A stretch of 5,927 nt of DNA from an uncultured Planctomycetaceae bacterium (GTDB taxonomy: Bacteria; Planctomycetota; Planctomycetia; Planctomycetales; Planctomycetaceae): contig CALFYU010000353.1 of NCBI GenBank assembly GCA_937952455.1, positions 1 to 5,927 of the forward strand. Direction: 5' to 3'. The translations under genes were made by a program, and so were the position numbers. The notes under the pieces are model-generated. The model had not been told where the DNA came from. It did no database searches and was given only the letters and a program-made list of their open reading frames with translations. Shown piece after piece: positions 1-5,683 of the stretch. Position 1 is the first letter of the stretch. Each line of letters starts with the position of its first letter.

Positions 1-2
1 GG

Positions 3-77
3 GCCTATGAAGCCAACATCTCTGCGGTCGAAATGTCCAAAACTATGTTCTCCAAATCGTTGGAGATTCTCGCGTGA
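3..77 (+). CDS. flgC: FlgC, flagellar proximal rod protein (3' end only)
   Basis: The first open frame, read from base 3, gives 24 residues ending in a TGA at 75-77. It begins AYEANISAVEMSKTMFSKSL and ends EILA. This matches the C-terminal helix of FlgC-type rod proteins, which usually reads AYEAN...A...AK.M..K.LEI. FlgC is one of the proximal rod subunits assembled in the periplasm on top of FliE and the MS ring, after export through the flagellar type III apparatus. Only the very end of the gene lies in the window, so its length and start cannot be judged. Its position directly upstream of fliE is the usual flgB-flgC-fliE order, which supports the call. FlgB, FlgF and FlgG share related C-terminal helices and are the main alternatives, but the neighbour makes FlgC the best fit. 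Confidence 0.85.
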   Translation, partial: AYEANISAVEMSKTMFSKSLEILA

Positions 78-111
78 CTGACCTTTGAAAGATGAAAGCA
101 CACTCCACTCG

Positions 112-191
112 GGGTGCCACTGGCGGCTTGCCCGCCAGTGCCCGCGACTTGGTTCGCCGAAACACTGGCGGACGAGCCGCCAGTGCCACCC
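112..191. repeat. Nested palindromic repeat (two hairpins forming one large inverted repeat, REP/BIME-like)
   Basis: Two 29-base arms, 112-140 and 163-191, are inverted copies of each other with 26 of 29 positions complementary, separated by 22 bases. Each arm is itself a hairpin with a perfect 9-bp stem, CACTGGCGG pairing with CCGCCAGTG (118-126 with 132-140, and 163-171 with 177-185), around a 5-base loop. The two loops differ (CTTGC and ACGAG). The element fills much of the 195-base flgC-fliE spacer and contains no credible gene. Two facing palindromes resemble the BIME arrangement of bacterial REP sequences. I recall similar motifs as abundant in planctomycete genomes, but did not search. 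It has no T-run after either stem, so it is not a canonical intrinsic terminator. It may act as an RNA structure that stabilises or separates parts of the operon mRNA, or may simply be a dispersed non-autonomous repeat. Confidence 0.85.
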
Positions 192-272
192 TGAATATGC
201 AATCAATAGATACCTTCTCAGCTTGATCGACCCTTTTCCAATTTCATTCATCCTCTCTTATCAATCTGAACA

Positions 273-593
273 ATGCCCGGTCCCATTGGTGGATTTCAAC
301 CGAACCTGTTCCCGGCGATGCCGAAGATGCCGCATGCGCCGATCGGCGGCGCTGCCGACGCTAGCGGGCCGCAATTCAACTTTCAACAGGCGCTGCTGAA
401 TTCCATCAATCAAGTGGGGGTCCAGGAACAACAAGCCTATTCTGCCATTGAATCGTCGCTCGTCGGCGGTGAAGACACGCAGGTGCATGCCCTGATGGCG
501 ATGAAGAAAGCGGAACTGGCATTTCGCACGATGCTGCAGATTCGCAACAAGCTGATCGACGCTTATAACGAAATCAAGGACATGCGGTTTTAG
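273..593 (+). CDS. fliE: FliE, MS-ring/rod adapter protein
   Basis: This 106-residue protein has the normal length for FliE (about 100-110). FliE is the first substrate exported by the flagellar type III apparatus and links the FliF ring to the rod in the periplasm. Residues 1-35 are a low-complexity Pro/Gly/Ala/Met-rich leader with PIGG twice (residues 4-7 and 23-26). The conserved part starts with FNFQQALLNSINQV (36-49). The C-terminal helix carries the family signature, KAELAFRTMLQIRNKLIDAY (79-98), close to the usual K.el.f....qvRNKl..AY.EI. The last residues, MRF, replace the more common MPV ending. The start is fixed because an in-frame TGA lies two codons upstream at 267-269. No Shine-Dalgarno sequence is visible before it. 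It lies between flgC and fliF as in many flagellar operons. Confidence 0.95.
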   Translation: MPGPIGGFQPNLFPAMPKMPHAPIGGAADASGPQFNFQQALLNSINQVGVQEQQAYSAIESSLVGGEDTQVHALMAMKKAELAFRTMLQIRNKLIDAYNEIKDMRF

Positions 594-663
594 CGAGTAA
601 CCGTTAGAACCGCGGCGGTTTTCTCACACATCACGTCCTCAACGGAAAACATTGACATACGCC

Positions 664-2280
664 ATGGAAGGCATTCAACACGGATTGAAGCAGGTCGGCG
701 AGCTGTGGCAATCGTTCAGCCCCAGCCAAAAGGGAACGTACACGATGATCGTGGCGTTGCTGATCGCGGCGCCGTTGATCTATTCCTACAAGGGGTCGGG
801 GTCGCAGCACGTCCCGCTGTTTCCCGGCATGACGCTCAAGCCGCATGAACAGATGGACGTGGCCCGCGCGTTGACCGACACCGGCTTGTCGGGCTGGCGC
901 CGCGAGGGGATGGACATCGTCGTCCCCAAGGGGCGCGAAGAAGAATTCAGCAAGGCGCTCGCTGCGCAGGGGGGACTGCCGCCGAAAATCTCAGACGTGG
1001 TGATCAACGTCATCGAGAACGAAAGCCCGATGTCGTTTAGCGGCACGCTGAAGGACAAAACTGAGGAGGGCCGCAAGAAGCAACTGCAGCTGCAAATCCT
1101 CGAAATGCGCGACGTCAGCGTGGCGACGGTCAATTGGTCGCCGGAGGTGCGCCAACGGCGCTTCGCCCCGAACAATTCGCGTACGGCAGCCGTGGCGGTC
1201 CGCATGATGGGCGACCGGGAATTGACGTCGCAAGAAGTGAAATCGATGCGGACACTGGTTGCCAATAGCATCGGCATCAATCCCATGCACGTCTCGGTGA
1301 CCAACTTGGCCAACAACCGGACCTACAACTCGCAGGACACGGATTCCAATGACATCTATTTTCAGCGCCGCAATGAAGAAGAGGCGATCTTGCAGGAGAA
1401 GATCCAATCGGCGTTGAGCTTCATTCCCGGAGTAGTTGTAACAGTGGGGGTCAAACTCGAAAAGGAAGAAGCCACCACCGAACGCACCGTTACTTACGAC
1501 CCCAAGCCGGTGGTGATCGAACAGTCCACGACGAGCAAGTCGGAGAACTCCCGCGAAAACCAGCGCCGCGCGGAACCGGGCGTCGAGGCCAACACGCCGC
1601 TGGAAGTCCGCGCCGCCGCCAAGCCGATCATGGAACGGCAGTTTCTACTCCATGAATCCGACCGGCGGAGTATCACCGGCGGAAAAGAATCGTACGGTGT
1701 GATCCAAGGTCTGCGGCCCGTTTCGTCGACCGCTACGATCACCATCCCCGAAAGCTATTATCGCGCTCGGCTGGAGGAAGACGGCATGCAACCCCCGGCG
1801 GCCGATGCGCCCGATGAGGAGAAGGCGACGTATCAATCAAAGATTGTAGCCGAAGAGAACAAGCTGAAGCCGCAGGTCATCGAGTTGGTTTCCAAGCATT
1901 TGACCTATACCCCCAACGCCGATTTGGCCACGGTGGTCTCGGTGGTGCGTGCGCCGTGGATTACGCCTGAGGAGGTGGAAGGTCCGGGCGTGATGGACAC
2001 GGCCGGCAATTGGGTGCATGCCTACGGCCGCACGGTCGGCTTGAGTTTGTTTGCGCTGGCGGCGCTGTTCATGCTCAACCGCAGTTTGAAAGCGGGACAC
2101 CCCGCCCCGGCGCAGGAAGATATCGACGCAATCCTCAACCCGCCCGAACCGGACGAACCCGAGACGCCGGTGCGCGAGCCGGAACCGCTGCCCCCTTCGC
2201 GGCGCGACGACGTGCAATTTCTCGTCAAAGACAATCCCGAAATGGCCGCCGCCGTATTGAACAAGTGGCTTTCCAGCTGA
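664..2280 (+). CDS. fliF: FliF, flagellar MS-ring protein
   Basis: FliF oligomerises in the inner membrane into the MS ring, which houses the export gate and carries the FliG rotor ring. From the ATG at 664 the protein has 538 residues, near the usual 520-570. TM1 spans about residues 27-42 (TMIVALLIAAPLIYSY). The ring-building motifs follow: RBM1 about 50-108, ending in a GGLPP turn; RBM2 about 130-218; and RBM3/collar about 230-440, with ERTVTYDP and a GVEANTP loop. TM2 is about 457-471. The cytoplasmic tail, rich in Pro and Glu, ends in a segment at 512-538 containing DNPEMAAAVLNKWL, the typical FliG-binding tail. A charged linker at about 370-400 interrupts the collar region. A TTG at 652 would add four residues (TTG then TYA). 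ATG is preferred because neither has a Shine-Dalgarno and ATG is the commoner start. The spacer to fliE is 70 bases (58 from the TTG), and to fliG 64 bases. Confidence 0.97.
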   Translation: MEGIQHGLKQVGELWQSFSPSQKGTYTMIVALLIAAPLIYSYKGSGSQHVPLFPGMTLKPHEQMDVARALTDTGLSGWRREGMDIVVPKGREEEFSKALAAQGGLPPKISDVVINVIENESPMSFSGTLKDKTEEGRKKQLQLQILEMRDVSVATVNWSPEVRQRRFAPNNSRTAAVAVRMMGDRELTSQEVKSMRTLVANSIGINPMHVSVTNLANNRTYNSQDTDSNDIYFQRRNEEEAILQEKIQSALSFIPGVVVTVGVKLEKEEATTERTVTYDPKPVVIEQSTTSKSENSRENQRRAEPGVEANTPLEVRAAAKPIMERQFLLHESDRRSITGGKESYGVIQGLRPVSSTATITIPESYYRARLEEDGMQPPAADAPDEEKATYQSKIVAEENKLKPQVIELVSKHLTYTPNADLATVVSVVRAPWITPEEVEGPGVMDTAGNWVHAYGRTVGLSLFALAALFMLNRSLKAGHPAPAQEDIDAILNPPEPDEPETPVREPEPLPPSRRDDVQFLVKDNPEMAAAVLNKWLSS

Positions 2281-2344
2281 TCCGCCCGCTTATTGCTTTG
2301 TGATGTTCCGAGGTTGTTCCACACCCCCCTGATGTCGAACTGTC

Positions 2345-3364
2345 ATGCATCCCACGAATGAAACACGAATGAAAAAGGTCCGCAAGGCGGCCGTGTTGCT
2401 GCTGAGCCTGGACCGGACGATGTCGGCGGAGATTCTCAGCCAACTCAACAAAGATGCGATCGAACAGGTCGCGCTGGAGATCGCACGGCTGGACGACGTC
2501 ACGCAAGAGGAGCAGGAAGCGGTCCTGGAAGAATTCTACCTGCAAGGCCGGGCGCGGCGTCATATTGAGTCCGGCGGTATCGAACATGCCTATGCGCTGC
2601 TCGAACAATCGATGGGCAAAGAGGAAGCGGCGGAGATCATCGATTCCCTGCGGCAATCGATGAGTTCCGTGCCGTTCGGCTTCTTGCACAAAGTCTCGGC
2701 CGAAAACGTGATCACGTCTATCATCGAGGAACATCCGCAAACGATCGCCTTGATCATGTCGCACCTGCCTGCGAGTCTGGCGGCCGAGGTGCTCTCGGGC
2801 TTGCCGTCGGACAAACAACTGGACGTCGTCCGCCGCGTGGCGACGATGGAACAGACCAGCCCCGAGGTGATCCGCGACGTCGAAAGCAGTCTGCACTCGC
2901 GGATGCGGACGATGTTCAGTCAATCGATGGAAAAAGCGGGCGGGGTCGGTTCGGTCGCACAGATTCTCAACGTGACCGACCGTATGACGAACAAGGGCAT
3001 CGTGGAGAACCTCGAACAGGACAATCCCGACCTGGTCGACGAAATCAAGCGGCTGATGTTCGTGTTCGATGACATTCTCAAACTCGACGACAAATCAGTG
3101 CAGGCGCTGCTCAAGGAGGTGGACCACAGCCAGTGGGCGTTGGCTCTCAAAGGAGCGTCGGAGGACCTCAAAGGCAAGATCATGGGCAACCTGTCGCAGC
3201 GGGCGGCCGCCATGCTTCAAGAAGAAATGGATTACCTGGGACCGGTCAAACTCAGCGACGTCGAAGCGATGCAGCAACAGATTGTCGACACCGTGCGGCG
3301 CCTGGAAGACAGCGGCGAGATCACCGTCACCGCTGGCGCCGAAGCGGAGCAACTCATTAACTAG
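2345..3364 (+). CDS. fliG: FliG, flagellar motor switch/rotor protein
   Basis: FliG forms the cytoplasmic ring that binds the FliF tail, carries FliM, and receives torque from the MotA stator. The 339 residues match the family length (330-350). The N-domain (about 12-105) binds FliF. The middle domain contains the EHPQT motif at 129-133. The hinge MFVF is at 238-241, and the C-terminal torque domain follows to about 328. By spacing from the conserved SQRAA segment, the torque-helix charged positions are K269, R286, E293, E294 and K302. The enterobacterial equivalents are K, R, D, D and R, so every charge sign is kept. A second in-frame ATG at 2369 (MKKVRKAAVLLLSL) is a serious alternative start, giving 331 residues. 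An 11-bp tandem duplication lies between the two (see the repeat entry). No Shine-Dalgarno precedes either. fliH follows after 74 bases. Confidence 0.97.
   Translation: MHPTNETRMKKVRKAAVLLLSLDRTMSAEILSQLNKDAIEQVALEIARLDDVTQEEQEAVLEEFYLQGRARRHIESGGIEHAYALLEQSMGKEEAAEIIDSLRQSMSSVPFGFLHKVSAENVITSIIEEHPQTIALIMSHLPASLAAEVLSGLPSDKQLDVVRRVATMEQTSPEVIRDVESSLHSRMRTMFSQSMEKAGGVGSVAQILNVTDRMTNKGIVENLEQDNPDLVDEIKRLMFVFDDILKLDDKSVQALLKEVDHSQWALALKGASEDLKGKIMGNLSQRAAAMLQEEMDYLGPVKLSDVEAMQQQIVDTVRRLEDSGEITVTAGAEAEQLIN
2353..2374. repeat. Perfect 11-bp tandem duplication across the fliG start region
   Basis: The unit CACGAATGAAA occurs twice in direct succession, at 2353-2363 and 2364-2374. Each copy contains an ATG, at 2358 and 2369. 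Only the second is in the fliG frame. The first opens a four-residue reading frame (M-K-H-E) whose TGA at 2370-2372 overlaps the second ATG as ATGA. Because 11 is not a multiple of three, the duplication changes the frame between the upstream ATG at 2345 and the body of fliG. Confidence 0.9.
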
Positions 3365-3438
3365 CCGTTTTTCATCCGCCGCCCATTGGATGGTTCTCTT
3401 CCTGGTCGGCATCATTCTGTTCGTGATATCCAATACAT

Positions 3439-4155
3439 ATGCCGGCCACCGAAACATCTCGACTCTTAAAGGCCTACGACGCCCGCAACGCCGGTTCGAA
3501 GGTTGCCTTCAATTACGAAGACCTGCGCCAACGCTGCGATAACTACATCGAACAGATCTCGGCGCAGGCCAAACAGATACTGCTAAACGCTCAGGCGGAA
3601 GCGGAGCAGTTGCGGTCTCAGGCGGTCGAAGAAGGGCGTGCCGAAGGTCTGCGGGCCGGCCACGAAGAGGGGCTGCGCGATCAGCAGCAGGTCATTGAAC
3701 AAACGGCCGACAAGCAGGCCACGGAACGGCTTGACGCGACATTGCCGGCCATTCAAGCAGTGGTGGAAGCACTGACCATAGAACGCAACCGGTGGCTGGC
3801 CACTTGGCAAAACACGGCGATCCAACTCAGCGTGGCGATTGCCGAGAAACTAGTGCATGGGGAGCTGGCACAACGGCCGGAATTGGCGCAGGAATCGATC
3901 CGCGAGGCACTTGAGTTGGCGGCGGGGAATCCCCAAATCAAGCTGCGGATGAACCCCGGCGACGTCGAGCATCTGGGCCAATGGTGCGAAGACATGGTGT
4001 CGGCGGTCTCGCCCGCTGGAACGGCCGAGATCTTCGCCGATTCGACCATCACCTCCGGCGGGTGTGTCGTGGAAACCAAACACGGCAAGATCGATGCGCG
4101 GATCGAAACGAAACTGGCGCGGATTGCCCAGGAACTTTTGGACGAGAGCGCGTGA
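3439..4155 (+). CDS. fliH: FliH, negative regulator/stator of the flagellar export ATPase
   Basis: FliH dimers bind the N-terminus of the FliI ATPase, hold it at the export gate and restrain its activity. They resemble the peripheral-stalk subunits of F-type ATPases. The 238 residues fit the family. Residues 30-110 are predicted helical and coiled-coil-like, rich in Ala, Gln and Glu. They contain a helix-packing repeat A62-G66-G70-G74-G78 (AxxxG followed by three GxxxG steps), the best-known FliH signature. The C-terminal domain (about 125-238) has AIAEKLVHGEL (133-143), KLRMNPGD (168-175) and GGCVVET (207-213), then GKIDARIETKLARI, all typical of FliH/YscL proteins. There is no tryptophan in the first 118 residues, unlike the enterobacterial N-terminus. 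The start is firm, with an in-frame TGA at 3424-3426 just upstream. No Shine-Dalgarno is seen. It lies between fliG and fliI as expected. Confidence 0.93.
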   Translation: MPATETSRLLKAYDARNAGSKVAFNYEDLRQRCDNYIEQISAQAKQILLNAQAEAEQLRSQAVEEGRAEGLRAGHEEGLRDQQQVIEQTADKQATERLDATLPAIQAVVEALTIERNRWLATWQNTAIQLSVAIAEKLVHGELAQRPELAQESIREALELAAGNPQIKLRMNPGDVEHLGQWCEDMVSAVSPAGTAEIFADSTITSGGCVVETKHGKIDARIETKLARIAQELLDESA

Positions 4156-4169
4156 CGTCGTCCGTATTC

Positions 4170-4201
4170 GCCCCCGGCGACCCCCCAGCGAAGCCGGGGG
4201 C
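4170..4201. repeat. GC-rich intergenic hairpin in the fliH-fliI spacer
   Basis: A perfect 9-bp stem pairs GCCCCCGGC (4170-4178) with GCCGGGGGC (4193-4201) around a 14-base loop. The loop contains a C6 run (4181-4186) that could compete for the same G-run, giving an alternative fold. It starts 15 bases after the fliH stop and ends 48 bases before the fliI ATG. No T-run follows, so it is not a canonical intrinsic terminator. It would be odd to terminate between two genes whose products form one complex. It may be another dispersed palindromic repeat, unrelated in sequence to the one at 112-191, or an mRNA-processing or stability element. Confidence 0.7.
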
Positions 4202-4249
4202 TGAAGGATACGCTGATACCGGCCATTTTCGATTGGTGAAATCAACAAC

Positions 4250-5614
4250 ATGCTTGTCTTGGAAGAACAAATACAGCGGATCCTGCCGGTTGGCCTGACG
4301 GGCAGTGTCACTAAAATCGTCGGGCTGACGGTAGCCGTGAGTGACTTTCCGGCCCCGCTGGGATCGCTGTGCGAAATCGCGACCGAGAGCGGTCGGAGCG
4401 TGGAAGTCGAGGTGATCGGCTTTCAGGGGGAACACACGCTGCTGCTGCCGTATGATGAACTGACCGGCATCCGCCGCGGCAATCGCGTCACGCTGGTGCA
4501 AAGCGTCCCCGGCGTGCGCGTCGGGGATCAATTGTTAGGCCGCGTTCTGGATGGCCGGGGACGTTTCATCGATAGCGGAACGCCGGCGGCCTTGCCTCAC
4601 CGGGCACCGCTGCATGCCGAACCGACCTCTCCGCTCAAGCGGCCGCGGATCGACACGCCGTTGGGGACCGGGATCCGGGTGATCGACGGGTTGCTCACTT
4701 CTGGAAAAGGGCAGCGGCTGGGGATCTTTGCCTGCAGCGGTGTGGGCAAGAGCGTCCTCATGGGACAAATGGCCCGCAGTAGCACGGCGGACGTCAATGT
4801 CGTCGTCCTCGTCGGCGAACGGGGTCGCGAGGTCCGCGAATTCATCGAGAAGGACTTGGGTCCCGAGGGACTGGCCCGCAGTGTGGTGATCGTGGCCACC
4901 AGCGATGCGCCGGCGCTGCAACGCTTGCGGGCCGCCTTTGTGGGAACGGCCGTTGCCGAATACTTTCGAGATCAGGGGAAAGACGTGTTGCTGATGATGG
5001 ATAGCGTCACGCGCTTCGCCCTCGCACAGCGGGAAATCGGGTTGGCGGCGGGCGAACCGCCCGCAACGCGGGGTTATCCGCCCAGCGTGTTTGCGCTGTT
5101 GCCGCGGCTTCTGGAGCGTAGCGGACGTAGCGATCGGGGAAGCATTACCGGTTTTTACACCGTCTTGGTTGAAGCCGACGACGCGAATGAGCCGATCTCA
5201 GATACGGTACGCGGCATCCTGGACGGACACATCATGCTATCTCGCAAGCTGGCGCATCAGGCGCATTGGCCGGCGATCGACGTCTTGGCCAGTATCAGCC
5301 GATCAATGCCCGACGTAACGACGGCCGAGCATCGCGCAGCCGCCGATAGCCTGAGACAACTGCTCGCCGCTTACCGGGAGTCGGAGGACTTGATCTCGAT
5401 TGGAGCTTATCAATCCGGCTCGAATCGGCAAGTCGACGCCAGTTTGAAGATGCGGGAATCGATCCAGCAGTTTCTACAGCAAGGAATGTCCGAAACCACT
5501 GCAATCGACGTGACGATCGACCGCTTGCTGCAGTTAGCGAAGATTCGTGATTCTCTAATTCATCCGGCGACTTCGACCAGCGAGAAAGCCGTAGCGGCCA
5601 CACCAAAAAAGTAG
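4250..5614 (+). CDS. fliI: FliI, flagellar type III export ATPase
   Basis: FliI is the hexameric ATPase, related to the F1 beta subunit, that works with FliH and FliJ at the cytoplasmic face of the export gate to unfold and deliver flagellar substrates. Its 454 residues are standard. A short N-terminal helix (1-12) precedes the beta-barrel (about 15-95). The Walker A loop is ACSGVGKS at 161-168. The catalytic-glutamate motif GERGRE is at 189-194, with E190 as presumed general base. The Walker B strand is DVLLMMD at 245-251, followed by SVTRFALAQREIG. Further family blocks are PPATRGYPPSVF (270-281), NEPISDTVRGILDGHI (313-328) and SISRSMPDV (348-356). The Walker A second position is Cys where most FliI proteins have Gly. 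An in-frame TGA at 4214-4216 and no other usual start codon before 4250 fix the ATG. A GGTGA at 4235-4239 is a possible weak ribosome-binding site. F-type ATPase is excluded by the FliI-specific blocks and the neighbours. Confidence 0.97.
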   Translation: MLVLEEQIQRILPVGLTGSVTKIVGLTVAVSDFPAPLGSLCEIATESGRSVEVEVIGFQGEHTLLLPYDELTGIRRGNRVTLVQSVPGVRVGDQLLGRVLDGRGRFIDSGTPAALPHRAPLHAEPTSPLKRPRIDTPLGTGIRVIDGLLTSGKGQRLGIFACSGVGKSVLMGQMARSSTADVNVVVLVGERGREVREFIEKDLGPEGLARSVVIVATSDAPALQRLRAAFVGTAVAEYFRDQGKDVLLMMDSVTRFALAQREIGLAAGEPPATRGYPPSVFALLPRLLERSGRSDRGSITGFYTVLVEADDANEPISDTVRGILDGHIMLSRKLAHQAHWPAIDVLASISRSMPDVTTAEHRAAADSLRQLLAAYRESEDLISIGAYQSGSNRQVDASLKMRESIQQFLQQGMSETTAIDVTIDRLLQLAKIRDSLIHPATSTSEKAVAATPKK

Positions 5615-5683
5615 ACGCGTCGGTTCGCGAAACGAAACGACCGTACTGTATTACCTAACGGAAAATTGAGATAGGCGACGCCG

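Noticed and set aside
223..251. Candidate sigma70-like promoter before fliE, with TTGATC at 223-228 and a -10 position near 246-251.
   Set aside because: The -10 hexamer (ATTCAT) matches the consensus at only three of six positions, and no sigma28 or sigma54 pattern was seen. Not strong enough to annotate.
85..399. Forward open frame covering the flgC-fliE spacer and the 5' part of fliE (and a reverse frame 5-202).
   Set aside because: Both run through the palindromic repeat and give low-complexity, Cys/Arg- or Gly/Ser-rich translations with no family resemblance. fliE occupies the overlapping part in a convincing frame.
605..623. Possible small terminator after fliE: AACCG (608-612) pairing with CGGTT (616-620), followed by a short T-run.
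   Set aside because: The stem is only 5 bp with a 3-base loop and the T-run is four bases and partly within the stem. Termination before fliF inside the operon is also unlikely.
786..1316. Long reverse-strand open frames inside fliF (also 1837-2217, and 2225-2923 across the 3' end of fliF and fliG).
   Set aside because: They are antisense shadows of high-GC coding sequence. The translations show no motifs, and the sense strand encodes clear FliF and FliG.
5624..5631. 8-bp palindrome TTCGCGAA in the fliI-fliJ spacer as an operator.
   Set aside because: A palindrome this short is expected by chance in a GC-rich sequence, and no second site or promoter accompanies it.
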